Notes under the pieces: model-generated
Database searches by the model: none
The model's input: only the letters and a program-made list of their open reading frames with translations
Told to the model about the DNA's origin: nothing
Program-made: the position numbers and the translations under genes
In this document: positions 16,884 to 25,411 of the stretch, one piece after another
How positions within the stretch are numbered: the stretch's first letter is position 1
How the letters are laid out: each line of letters starts with the position of its first letter
From: Terriglobia bacterium
GTDB lineage: Bacteria > Acidobacteriota > Terriglobia > Bryobacterales > Bryobacteraceae
Assembly: GCA_025350105.1 (NCBI GenBank)
Contig: JANXYJ010000133.1
Location: forward strand, 1-36,586
Length of the DNA: 36,586 nt
Direction of reading: 5' to 3'

Positions 16884-18365
16884 AAGTTTTTGCAATGCCC
16901 GCCGCACCACCAGGTCGCGGCGCATTTCGATTTCGTCGCCTTTTGCCACGCCGAATTTCAAATTGACGATTTCCTGTTTCAGCTTGCTTTGAATCAGATC
17001 GCGGTCGCGCAGCCAGTCTGAAATCCCCGGTTGAATCTGCCGCGCCGCCAGAAAACTTTGCAGTTGATCCAGAATCGCCGGCGTCACTTCGAACGATTCC
17101 GCAATGTCGTGCGTTTGAATATATTCGCCGGCAAAGGTAAGCAACGAACCGCTGGCTTCAATCGCAATCATCAACCGAGTGGGATACGGCTGGCCGATCA
17201 ATTCGTCGGGTTGGATGCCGCCCCCGCCCTGCACCGGCCGGCCACCATCGGTGTGAAATATTCCAGGCGTGGCGCGAGCCTTCACATCCAGCGAACCACT
17301 CTCCAGCGGCTTTTGAATGGAGCGTCCGCTGGGCGTATAGTAAAACGCCACGGTAAGCGCCATGCCGGTGTTGGCCGAAAGCGGAAAGACGTTTTGCACA
17401 ATGCCTTTGCCATAAGTGGGTTCGCCTACGATGACGGCGCGGTCGTGATCCTGCAGCGCGCCCGCCAAAATTTCCGAAGCGCTGGCTGATTTGCCGTTCA
17501 TCAACAACGCGACCGGAAACTTGTAGGGCTGATTCAGCTTGGGGACCAGCAACGGTTGTTCGGTATTCTTCGCCGCATCGCCCGCGCGGCCTTTGATGGT
17601 GAAGATCAGTTGATCGGGTTCCAGAAAGAGAGCGGCAGTTTCAGCGGACGATTGCACAGCGCCGCCGGGATTGTCGCGCAGATCAATCACCAGCGCTTTC
17701 AGTTTGCCGCTACCCAGGGCTTCGATATTTTCTTTTGCCAGCTTGCCTGTGTTTTGATCGAAGCTGGTGATGCGCAAATAGCCAATGCCTGGCTTCAACA
17801 GGAAAGCGCGGTCAACACTGGGCGAATCCACCAGCGCGGGCGTTAACGTCAACCGAAACAAACGGGCGTTGCCGGGCTTGCGGACATCCAGCACGGCCAC
17901 TTGTTGGCGCGCGGCGCCCAGCAACTGAATCAGTTGTTCCGGCTCCAGAGAGCCCAACGGAATATTGTTGATGGCGAGAATTTCATCGCCCGCCGAAAGG
18001 CCCGCTTTCGCACCGGGGGCGCCGTCAATGGTTTGCAGAACGATGACACGGCCGGGAACGATGCTGACGATGGTGCCGAAGCCCTTCGATTCACTCTGCT
18101 GCATTTGCTGGAGCTGCGTGAATTGATCGGAATCGAAAAACGCCGAATGCGGATCGAGCGTGCGCAAGGCCGAGGGCAAAGCACCTTGAAAGATGGCCTG
18201 ATCGGCGGGCAGAGGATCCGCGGCTTCTTCGTCCAGCAGATTGAAGACGTCCATGAAACGCTTGATTTCATTGGGGAGCGGACCGGCGGGATCGTCCCGT
18301 TGACGGACGTCCTGTGCGCTTGCCAGCAGCCCGCCGAAGACCACGCAAATCAACAAACGCCGCAT
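16875..18365 (-). CDS. S41-family carboxyl-terminal processing protease
   Basis: Exported serine protease of 496 aa that degrades or trims periplasmic/envelope proteins at their C-termini. ATG 18365 is chosen over the longer frame because it gives a clean signal peptide (MRRLLICVVFGGLLASAQ) and starts four bases after the ligase stop. Domains: N-terminal cap with LRTLDPHSAFFD (about 67-78), PDZ domain about 93-175 (KGFGTIVSI... AGLSAGDEILAINN), then the catalytic core with LVIDLRDNPGG (226-235), the nucleophile Ser in MNGKSASASEI (Ser293) and the general base Lys in GEPTYGKGIVQ (Lys320). The C-terminal ~90 residues after the core are helical. It is last in the arginase-ddl-protease unit. Confidence 0.92.
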   Translation of the reverse strand: MRRLLICVVFGGLLASAQDVRQRDDPAGPLPNEIKRFMDVFNLLDEEAADPLPADQAIFQGALPSALRTLDPHSAFFDSDQFTQLQQMQQSESKGFGTIVSIVPGRVIVLQTIDGAPGAKAGLSAGDEILAINNIPLGSLEPEQLIQLLGAARQQVAVLDVRKPGNARLFRLTLTPALVDSPSVDRAFLLKPGIGYLRITSFDQNTGKLAKENIEALGSGKLKALVIDLRDNPGGAVQSSAETAALFLEPDQLIFTIKGRAGDAAKNTEQPLLVPKLNQPYKFPVALLMNGKSASASEILAGALQDHDRAVIVGEPTYGKGIVQNVFPLSANTGMALTVAFYYTPSGRSIQKPLESGSLDVKARATPGIFHTDGGRPVQGGGGIQPDELIGQPYPTRLMIAIEASGSLLTFAGEYIQTHDIAESFEVTPAILDQLQSFLAARQIQPGISDWLRDRDLIQSKLKQEIVNLKFGVAKGDEIEMRRDLVVRRALQKLSL

Positions 18366-18369
18366 AGGT

Positions 18370-19356
18370 TCACCGGGTGAAACGCGTGGCCTTGCGGGCG
18401 GCATGGCGCTGCAACGCGAGTTCGATCAGGCGGTCGATCAATTTTGCGAACGGCATGCCGGTGGCTTCCCACATTTTCGGATACATGCTGATGGAAGTGA
18501 AGCCGGGGATGGTGTTGATCTCGTTGATGAAGAATTCGCCAGTGGCCGATTCCAGTAAGAAATCGACGCGCGCCATGCCTTCGCACTCCACCGCCTGATA
18601 GCATTCGATGGCCAGGCGCTGCATTTCCTGGGTTTGATCCTCGGTAAGATCGGCGGGCAGAATCGTTTTCGATTTGCCCAGCAGATATTTGTCTTCGTAG
18701 TCGTAGAACTCCTTGGAGGGCAGGATCTCGCAAGGTATTGCCGCGATGGGCTCGTCGTTGCCCAGAACGGCGCATTCGAATTCGCGGCCAACAATGCCGC
18801 GTTCCACCAGAATTTTGCGGTCATACTGTCCGGCGATGTCGATGGCGCCGGATAGTTGTTCCAGCGATTTTACTTTCGAAATACCCACGGACGAGCCTAA
18901 ATTCGCGGGTTTGACGAACATGGGGAAGGGAAGATGATCGCAAATCTCGTCGATAGCGTACTGCCGGTCCTCATCGCGGTGCAGCAGAACATAGTCCGCT
19001 ACAGGCAGGCCGCGCTGCATCATCAAACGTTTCATGACGTCTTTGTCCATGGACACGGAGGACGCCAAAACGCCGGCACCAACATAAGGGAGGTCCGCCA
19101 ATTCCAGCAGGCCTTGTACCGTACCGTCTTCACCGAAGGTGCCATGCAGTACGGGAAAAACCACGTCGATGCCGGGGTTGCCGGCGGGATCGGGTGAGAT
19201 GGCGCGCGGTTCCCAGCGGCCGTCTTTGCGAATGAAAATTTTGTGGACGTTGTAGCGCGCCGGGTCCAGTGCATCGATGACGGATTCGGCGGAACGCAGA
19301 GAGATTTCGTGTTCGCCGCTTCGTCCGCCATAAAGAACTGCTACGTTGATTGGCAT
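18370..19356 (-). CDS. ddl: D-alanine--D-alanine ligase
   Basis: Cytoplasmic ATP-grasp enzyme that joins two D-alanines for peptidoglycan precursor synthesis. ATG 19356 gives MPINVAVLYGGRSGEHEISL, the normal N-terminus; the upstream extension is not conserved-looking. Seen motifs: HGTFGEDGTVQGLLEL (about 93-108), VKPANLGSSVGISKV (ATP-grasp lid), FYDYEDKYLLGKSKT (the omega-loop Tyr region characteristic of Ala-Ala rather than Ala-Lac ligases), and MARVDFLLE with FFINEINTIPGFTSISMYPK (Mg2+ ligands and substrate loop). The 328-aa length is normal. It sits seven bases after arginase and four before the protease, so the three genes form a tight unit. Confidence 0.95.
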   Translation of the reverse strand: MPINVAVLYGGRSGEHEISLRSAESVIDALDPARYNVHKIFIRKDGRWEPRAISPDPAGNPGIDVVFPVLHGTFGEDGTVQGLLELADLPYVGAGVLASSVSMDKDVMKRLMMQRGLPVADYVLLHRDEDRQYAIDEICDHLPFPMFVKPANLGSSVGISKVKSLEQLSGAIDIAGQYDRKILVERGIVGREFECAVLGNDEPIAAIPCEILPSKEFYDYEDKYLLGKSKTILPADLTEDQTQEMQRLAIECYQAVECEGMARVDFLLESATGEFFINEINTIPGFTSISMYPKMWEATGMPFAKLIDRLIELALQRHAARKATRFTR

Positions 19357-19363
19357 TTGTGTA

Positions 19364-20278
19364 TTAGAGAATTCGTTTACCCAGAGCGCTGGTGGCCAGT
19401 TCGACAGCGAGAAGCGCAGTACGATTGGCCTCATCGAGCACCGGATTCACTTCGACAATTTCGAGCGAGGTCATGTTGCCGCTGTCGCAGATCAACTCCA
19501 TAGCCAGATGCGCTTCGCGATAGGTAATGCCGCCGCGCACCGGCGTGCCGACGCCGGGCGCTTCGCGCGGATCGACGGAGTCCATGTCGAAAGAAAGATG
19601 AAAGCCGGCGGTGTTTTTACTGACGTCCGCGATCGCTTCGGCCATCACGCTCAGCAGACCGCGTTCATCGATGTCACGCATGGTGAACGCATGAACGCCA
19701 GTGCCGCGCACATTCTGGCGTTCCACTTCATCAATGCTGCGGAGGCCTATCAACGCGACGCTGGCGGCGTCTACTTTGGGGGCAAAGCCGCCGATGTGGG
19801 TGAGTTCGCGCGGGCCGTTGCCCAGCAAACACGCGAGCGGCATGCCGTGCACATTGCCGCTGGGGCTGGACGCGGGCGTGTTCATGTCGGCGTGAGCGTC
19901 AATCCAAATCAAACCAAGTTTGCGATTTCGTTTTCGATAATATTGCGCCAAACCGGAGACGGTGCCAACCGCGATGGAGTGATCGCCGCCCAAAACAACC
20001 GGCACACGATTTGTTTCGGCGGCCTTTTCGACCAGATCGGCCAGGCGCTGGCAGGTGTGGGCGATTTGCGGTAAATAGCGGGCTTCACTGGGACCGGCAG
20101 GCACGCTTTCGGGCTGGTCGACCAGAACGTTGCCGAGGTCTTCGACCTGATAGCCGAGGGCCGCGAGCTTTTCGTTGAGTCCGGCCAGACGGAGCGCGGA
20201 GGGTCCCATGTCGACCCCACGGCGGCCCGCGCCCAGGTCCATGGGGGCTCCGATGATGGCGATGTGGGATTGTTTCAT
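19364..20278 (-). CDS. rocF: Arginase (ureohydrolase family)
   Basis: Manganese metalloenzyme that hydrolyses arginine to ornithine and urea. ATG 20278 (MKQSHIAIIGAPMDLGAGRR) is the standard family N-terminus; an upstream ATG at 20293 is possible but adds only five residues. The metal-binding signatures are GGDHS (97-101), DAHADMN (127-133) and SFDMDSVDP (229-237), and the SGNVHGMP loop (140-147) is the arginine-recognition segment that distinguishes arginase from agmatinase. The 304-aa length is typical. First gene of a tight minus-strand unit with ddl and an S41 protease; the pairing of arginase with ddl is unexplained by pathway logic beyond amino-acid supply. Confidence 0.93.
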   Translation of the reverse strand: MKQSHIAIIGAPMDLGAGRRGVDMGPSALRLAGLNEKLAALGYQVEDLGNVLVDQPESVPAGPSEARYLPQIAHTCQRLADLVEKAAETNRVPVVLGGDHSIAVGTVSGLAQYYRKRNRKLGLIWIDAHADMNTPASSPSGNVHGMPLACLLGNGPRELTHIGGFAPKVDAASVALIGLRSIDEVERQNVRGTGVHAFTMRDIDERGLLSVMAEAIADVSKNTAGFHLSFDMDSVDPREAPGVGTPVRGGITYREAHLAMELICDSGNMTSLEIVEVNPVLDEANRTALLAVELATSALGKRIL

Positions 20279-20331
20279 GAGGCTAAGCAACAATTATCGC
20301 GTGGAACGGAGCGAATCGAAAGGGGCGTTTT

Positions 20332-20529
20332 TTGTTTAAAACATTTTTGGGTGGATTTGGCTGTGGCGATTTTGATGACGCTGAGCAGTGGTTGGGCACA
20401 GTGCCGTCGGTGGTGTGGGGCGGCGCCGCCACGATTGCGGTTGTGATGTTGATAGGCGCGCTGCCGGGGAGTTTGCGCCCGTGGCGGAATGAACCGGTGG
20501 GGCAAGAAGTTGCGTCCAATTCAGTTTGA
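20332..20529 (+). pseudogene. Possible C-terminal remnant of an MFS exporter
   Basis: A 65-codon plus-strand frame with only a TTG start reads GTVPSVVWGGAATIAVVMLI followed by LPGSLRPWRN. That is the look of the last membrane helix and tail of EntS-like major-facilitator exporters (GTxPxVVxGGxGT then F/LPxLR). The rest of a transporter is absent, so this would be a relic. The match is from memory of the family, and the segment is short. Confidence 0.35.
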
Positions 20530-20709
20530 ACATTTTCAGCTGTTTTGTTTTGGGCAGACTTCGGCTGTACGTTCCTGTGGTGGTGCGTTGCGGGTGGCCG
20601 GGGCTTCGCGGACTTATCGCCGGAGGTGTAGTCATTGTTTGGCCCCGGATCCTTGCGGATCCAGGTTGGACAATAACCCGGCCACCAATGTTTGAGCCAA
20701 ATCTAGCTG

Positions 20710-20727
20710 GCTGCTTGCGCAGCTTTT
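20710..20727 (+). terminator. Short terminator-like hairpin
   Basis: GCTGC (20710-20714), loop TTGC, GCAGC (20719-20723), then TTTT. The stem is only five base pairs, so it is weak. The following GGCGGC/GCCGCC pair (20744-20761) forms a second hairpin without a T-run. Confidence 0.3.
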
Positions 20728-20787
20728 AACAGGGGTCTCGCGTGGCGGCTTCATGGCCGCCTCTTCGTTTGTCCTGCTTTCGATGAA

Positions 20788-20805
20788 CTCCGGCTAAAGC
20801 CGGAG
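20788..20805. repeat. REP-like palindrome
   Basis: CTCCGGCT-AA-AGCCGGAG is a perfect 8-bp palindrome with a two-base centre in the gene-poor stretch 20279-21195. A very similar GCTCCGGCTTTAGCCGGAG palindrome is familiar to me as a dispersed intergenic element in Acidobacteria-like genomes; only one copy is visible here. The stretch around it (20530-21195) contains no frame I would call a gene. Confidence 0.45.
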
Positions 20806-21195
20806 CTACTTTGGCTCTCTGAAAACCCGCTGGCCTTATTAGGGACCATGCCGGATGTTATGAAACCGGTTTCAAGGTCTTCCGTCATCTCGATCCATGT
20901 AGGTTCCGATGCAAGAGGTTTTATCCTCGCCGAAAGATCAGCACACACATCAGCAGCGATGCTGCCACCGCTGTAATGCAACGCGTTCTGGCCAGAACGA
21001 ACTACTCTGGCTGAAGGGTAGTGGATGGGGGTCTTTCGTTTACGTGAGACAAAGCGGATGTTGTTGATTCCGGGGGAGATTGGGTTGGCGGAAGTCGGGT
21101 GAGTGCGCAAATTGGGCGTTGGTGATCTGGGATGTGATGGGGAATTCATTTTCATCATTGGGGTACGGAAACGGCAGGCGGGCGCGGCCGATGGC

Positions 21196-21350
21196 TTGAT
21201 CACCGCTCAAGATACTTGATCATCGCTCAACATATCTTGACCACCGCTTCTTGACCACCGCTCAACATCTTTGACCACCGTTCAACATCTTTGATCACAG
21301 CTCAACATCTCTGATCACAGCCCAACATACTTGACCACCGCTCAAGATAG
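21196..21350. repeat. Eight-unit, 20-bp direct-repeat array upstream of the TonB receptor
   Basis: Units begin at 21196, 21216, 21237, 21251, 21271, 21291, 21311 and 21331. The consensus is TTGACCACCGCTCAACATCT; the second unit is 21 bases and the third is cut to 14. Most contain the dyad TTGA-N7-TCAA, with the last unit extending to CTTGA-N7-TCAAG. The array ends 31 bases before the receptor ATG, so it may be a multi-site operator, upstream activating region or a minisatellite. Confidence 0.9.
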
Positions 21351-21381
21351 GGGATACAATCGCATGCAATGGGGTTTGTCT

Positions 21382-24300
21382 ATGAAACTTAAACAGATAC
21401 TGGGGCTATTCACGCTTTGTGCGCTTGGGTTGTGGGGACAATCGACATCGCAAATTCAAGGCGTCGTCAAGGATGGAACAGGGGCAGCTGTTCCGGCGGC
21501 TGATATCAAGGCGGTGCAAACGGGAACCAACGTCACCCGCGCCACCACCAGCAACACCGATGGAAGTTATGTTCTGGCCAACCTGCCGATTGGACCCTAC
21601 CGCTTGGAGGTGTCCAAGGCCGGCTTCACCACTTACGTACAGACGGGCATTGTGCTGCAAGTGGCCACCAGCCCGACGGTGGACATCGCGCTGAAGGTGG
21701 GCAATGTTAGCGAACAGGTGCAGGTGGAAGCCAACGCGGCGCTAGTGGAAACGCAAAGCACCAATATTGGTTCGGTGATCGACAACCAGCGAATTCTGGA
21801 ATTGCCGCTGAATGGCCGCAATCCCGCGGAGTTGATTCAGTTGGCGGGCGCCGCGGTTCCGGCGGGCATCAACGGTACGGCTGGGTTTCCCGGTGGACTG
21901 AATATTTCCATCGGCGGTGGTCTGCTTTCCGGCGTGAACTATCTACTGGACGGCTCGCTTTACAACAACCCTTTTGATTCGGTGAACCTGCCGTTCCCGT
22001 TCCCGGATGCGCTGCAGGAGTTTAAAGTAGAAACCAACGCGCTGCAAGCCGATAAAGGCACGCACGCCTCGGGTACAGTGAGCGCGGTGGTGAAATCGGG
22101 CACCAATAAATATCACGGCGATGCCTTTGAGTTTTTCCGCAACGGTGTGATGAACGCACGTAATGCCTTTGCGGCGCGGCGCGATACGTTGAAGCGGAAC
22201 CAGTTCGGCGGCACTATCGGCGGTCCAATTTTGAAAGACAAGCTGTTCTTCTTCGCGGGCTATCAGGGCACGAAGACGCGCTCCGATCCCGCTGACAAGA
22301 ATGGCTTCGTGCCCACGGTCGCCATGTTGGCCGGTGACTTCAGCCAGTGCACTACATTCCCTGCCAACATCATTAACCCGTCCAGCGGTACCGGATTCGC
22401 AGGGAAACAGGTTAATACGCAGTTGTTCAGTTCGCAGGCATTGGCTATTGTCAAATTATTGCCCAAGGCCACTGGTCCCTGCGGTCAGGCATCGTTTGGA
22501 CCTGTGGCGAAAATCGACGAATACCAAACCCTCGGCCGCATTGATTACAACATCACCAACAGACAGTCGCTGTTCTTTCGCTACATGGCCACGGCGTACT
22601 TTTTGCCTCCGGCCTATGGTTTTTCGGGCAACCTTCTCGATACCCCCACAGGCGGCTTGGATGACCTGGCACAGACGGCCAGCCTGGGCCATACCTTTGT
22701 GATTTCACCCACCAAGGTAAACTCGTTCCGCATCGCGGTGAATCGCGTCGGCGTACACCGTTTCAATAGCGACTATTTTTCAGCCTGCGATATCGGCGCA
22801 AAATTCTTTTGCTTTATCCCGCACCAGACAGCGGTTACAGTCACTGGCGGTCCTGCCATTGGCGGTGGCACGGGTGTTGAAGCGAAATTTATTCCCACCT
22901 ACGAGACCCTTGGCGACGACGTCAGCATGGTTCGCGGATCTCACCAGTTCGGTTTCGGTTTCTCGGCATTCAAGTATCAGCACAGCCAATACGCCAATGT
23001 TTTCTCATCTGCCAGCTTTACGTTCGGAGGCCTCTCAACTTCGACTCCAACCAATCTGAATCAGGGCACAGGTCTGGGCATGCTGGATTTTTTGATGGGA
23101 CGCATGAATACCTTCACGCAGGGTTCGCCGAACACGACCTTCACCAACAAGAATTACTTCTCGCTGTATGCGCAGGACAATTGGAAAATCAACCGCAGGG
23201 TTACCTTCAACTACGGCGTACGGTGGGAGCCCTTCCTTCCCCAAGGTGTAAATAACGGCGCGATCTTCAACTTCGATCCCAGCCGCATCGCGAACGGCGG
23301 ACCGCGCAGCACTGTATTCAAGAACGCGCCGCTGGGACTGCTTTATGCTGGCGACGCTGGTGTTGCCGGCCTAAGCGCGGTGAATCGCCGCTTCAACCAA
23401 TTCGGCCCCCGTGTCGGGTTGGCGTTTGATCCGAAGGGTGACGGCAAGACTTCGATCCGCGCATCGGTGGGTGTTTCCTACGACTTCCCGAATATTCAAA
23501 TCATGTCGACACCCACCACAGCGCCGCCTTTTGGCAATGCGATATCGCCAGTGGGGGTTTTGCTTTTGGCTGATCCGTGGGCGACAGTGCCTGGCGGTAA
23601 TCCTTTCCCCGGCTCCGGCGCGACCGCAGACACAACGTTTGTTAAAAATGGATCCTACATGGCCATGCAGCCGGACGCGAAAGCCACCACGGTTTATTCC
23701 TGGAACCTCGCGCTTCAGCATCAGTTCGGCGCCAGTTGGCTGGTTTCCGCCACCTATATGGCGAATGAAACCATCCACATTTGGGGAACCAAGCAGCTGA
23801 ATCCGGCCCAACTCAACACTTGCCCCAACGGCATCGTCACCAGCTGCAATACAACGGCGAACACAATTACCCGTCGCTTGGCCAGCGTGTTGAATCCCAC
23901 TGAAGGAGCCTTCCTGAATGGTGTGGATGCCTTCGATTCGGGCGGCACCGGCAGCTATCACGCTTTACTGTTGACCACGCAAAAGCGGCTGAGCCGTGGC
24001 GTAAGCCTGAATGCCAACTACACGTGGTCGCATTGCATTTCCGATTTGAATGCGGCTTCCTATGTCGGCAGCATCGGTGCTGGTTACAACATCGCGACCA
24101 ACCGCCACTACGACCGCGGCAGTTGCCAGGCCACCACCGGCACCAACTTCGCGCAATCGCTGGATCGCCGCCAGCTGTTGAACATCACCGGGGTGCTGGA
24201 GGCTCCCAAGTTTAGCGGTAAAGCTCTGCGCATGGTTGCCTCCGGATGGAAGCTGTCCTCCAGCTACCGTTTCCAATCGGCTTCCTTCTTTAACGTGACC

Positions 24301-24723
24301 AACGGAACCGACGTCACCCTGAACGGAAACGGGGTTGGGATTCAACGGCCGAATCTGGTTCTTGCCGATACGCGGGCCACCAGCACGGCGGCTTGCGGCG
24401 TCACGCAATTCTGCCAGGCATGGCTGAATAAGGCGGCATTTTCTGTTCCCGCTGCTGGCACCTTCGGAAACCTGGGCCGTCAGAACGTGCCCGGTCCAAA
24501 TAACTTTCAGATTGACGCGGCTCTCTCCCGTATCTTCCCTGTCCACGAAGGCTGGATGGTGGAAGTGCGCGGCGAGGCGTTCAACCTGACCAATAGCTAC
24601 CGCTCGGGAAATCCGGGCAGTGCTGCGACCATCCCCACTGCTCTGAACAGCACGTCGTTCGGCGTGATCACCATCGCGGCTGATCCCCGTATCATGCAGT
24701 TGGCCGCGAAGTTCGTATTCTAG
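21382..24723 (+). CDS. TonB-dependent receptor, Oar-like, with carboxypeptidase-regulatory-like domain
   Basis: Outer-membrane beta-barrel receptor of 1113 aa. ATG 21382 gives a signal peptide (MKLKQILGLFTLCALGLWGQ); the longer frame begins inside the repeat array. Residues ~24-105 form a carboxypeptidase-regulatory-like/SdrD-B-type beta sandwich (GVVKDGTGAAVPAADI... GSYVLANLPIGPYRLEVSKAGF). A plug domain follows (VIDNQRILELPLNGRNPAEL, about 150-170, then NYLLDG and LQEFKVETNALQAD), then a long barrel (KLFFFAGYQGTKT; YFSLYAQDNWKINRRVTFNYGVRWEP) ending in LAAKFVF, with the terminal aromatic of outer-membrane proteins. Acidobacteria carry many such receptors, thought to take up polymeric or chelated nutrients; the ligand here is unknown. 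Confidence 0.92.
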   Translation: MKLKQILGLFTLCALGLWGQSTSQIQGVVKDGTGAAVPAADIKAVQTGTNVTRATTSNTDGSYVLANLPIGPYRLEVSKAGFTTYVQTGIVLQVATSPTVDIALKVGNVSEQVQVEANAALVETQSTNIGSVIDNQRILELPLNGRNPAELIQLAGAAVPAGINGTAGFPGGLNISIGGGLLSGVNYLLDGSLYNNPFDSVNLPFPFPDALQEFKVETNALQADKGTHASGTVSAVVKSGTNKYHGDAFEFFRNGVMNARNAFAARRDTLKRNQFGGTIGGPILKDKLFFFAGYQGTKTRSDPADKNGFVPTVAMLAGDFSQCTTFPANIINPSSGTGFAGKQVNTQLFSSQALAIVKLLPKATGPCGQASFGPVAKIDEYQTLGRIDYNITNRQSLFFRYMATAYFLPPAYGFSGNLLDTPTGGLDDLAQTASLGHTFVISPTKVNSFRIAVNRVGVHRFNSDYFSACDIGAKFFCFIPHQTAVTVTGGPAIGGGTGVEAKFIPTYETLGDDVSMVRGSHQFGFGFSAFKYQHSQYANVFSSASFTFGGLSTSTPTNLNQGTGLGMLDFLMGRMNTFTQGSPNTTFTNKNYFSLYAQDNWKINRRVTFNYGVRWEPFLPQGVNNGAIFNFDPSRIANGGPRSTVFKNAPLGLLYAGDAGVAGLSAVNRRFNQFGPRVGLAFDPKGDGKTSIRASVGVSYDFPNIQIMSTPTTAPPFGNAISPVGVLLLADPWATVPGGNPFPGSGATADTTFVKNGSYMAMQPDAKATTVYSWNLALQHQFGASWLVSATYMANETIHIWGTKQLNPAQLNTCPNGIVTSCNTTANTITRRLASVLNPTEGAFLNGVDAFDSGGTGSYHALLLTTQKRLSRGVSLNANYTWSHCISDLNAASYVGSIGAGYNIATNRHYDRGSCQATTGTNFAQSLDRRQLLNITGVLEAPKFSGKALRMVASGWKLSSSYRFQSASFFNVTNGTDVTLNGNGVGIQRPNLVLADTRATSTAACGVTQFCQAWLNKAAFSVPAAGTFGNLGRQNVPGPNNFQIDAALSRIFPVHEGWMVEVRGEAFNLTNSYRSGNPGSAATIPTALNSTSFGVITIAADPRIMQLAAKFVF

Positions 24724-24736
24724 GTACGGCCCTTAG

Positions 24737-24779
24737 CGGAGCTGAGGGGATCTACTCCCTCGGCTCCGGTTTCCCTTTT
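24737..24779 (+). terminator. Rho-independent terminator after the TonB receptor
   Basis: CGGAGCTGAGGG (24737-24748) pairs with CCCTCGGCTCCG (24757-24768), a 12-bp stem with one G-U pair and an 8-base loop, followed by GTTTCCCTTTT. It lies 13 bases after the stop codon. Confidence 0.8.
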
Positions 24780-24851
24780 GTGTGCCGTGATAAACTCAAT
24801 TCTGCAAAGTTTCTAGAACCATTTCACAACGCCAGGAGACGAGACTTCCGT

Positions 24852-25397
24852 ATGAGCACCAACTTGCCCAGCAGACTGCATCACAACGCTTACGTCACCG
24901 CCGACATGGCGGCCACGCGCCATTTCTACGAAGATTTGATTGGCATGCCGCTGGTGGCCACCTGGTGTGAATCCGACATGCTATTCGGTAAGGAACGGAC
25001 CTATTGCCATTGCTTCTTTGGCCTGTCCGACGATAGCGCGCTGGCGTTTTTCCAGTTCGCCAATGCCGAAGACCAGAAGGAATTTGGCCCGAAAATGCCT
25101 GTCTCGCCGTTCCACCACATCGCGTTGAATTGCGACGCAGCCATGCAGGAAGGCGCGCTGAAACGGCTGCAGGACGCAGGGTACAAAGAACCGGGGTATT
25201 ACATTTTGGAACACGGCTACTGCAAATCTTTGTACGTGACCGATCCCAACGGCATGACCTTGGAACTGACGGCCGATGAGCCGTCGGCGGCAGCCGGTGC
25301 GGCGGAGCGCCAGAAGAACGCGCACGCGGAACTACAACGCTGGTTAGCCGGCGATCATCATTCCAACAACACGTTCCGTGCGGAAGCACATCATTAA
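24852..25397 (+). CDS. VOC-family (glyoxalase/dioxygenase fold) protein
   Basis: Single-chain vicinal-oxygen-chelate protein of 181 aa with ATG 24852 and AGGAG about a dozen bases upstream. The first beta-alpha-beta module is LHHNAYVTADMAATRHFYEDL, the second FHHIALNCDAAMQEGALKRL, and YVTDPNGMTLELTAD ends it. The spacing of conserved His (residue 9-10 region), His in FHHIAL and Glu in TLEL matches the metal ligands of the superfamily, but substrate cannot be assigned. A polar C-terminal helix (AAERQKNAHAELQRWLAG) and a His-containing tail follow. It is convergent with the amidohydrolase gene, 14 bases apart, and preceded by the receptor terminator, so it is likely a single-gene unit. Confidence 0.82.
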   Translation: MSTNLPSRLHHNAYVTADMAATRHFYEDLIGMPLVATWCESDMLFGKERTYCHCFFGLSDDSALAFFQFANAEDQKEFGPKMPVSPFHHIALNCDAAMQEGALKRLQDAGYKEPGYYILEHGYCKSLYVTDPNGMTLELTADEPSAAAGAAERQKNAHAELQRWLAGDHHSNNTFRAEAHH

Positions 25398-25411
25398 AAC
25401 CAGCGCAAGAA

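Noticed and set aside
20332-20529. SecG-like small membrane protein
   Set aside because: Only one hydrophobic segment and no SecG pattern; the match to an MFS exporter tail is better, so it is listed as a possible remnant.
20751-21203. 150-aa minus-strand frame in the gene-poor stretch
   Set aside because: Low-complexity Ser/Pro composition, starts in the repeat array and spans the REP-like palindrome; no support for coding.
21196-21350. CRISPR array
   Set aside because: The repeats are contiguous 20-mers with no unique spacers, and no cas gene is in the window.
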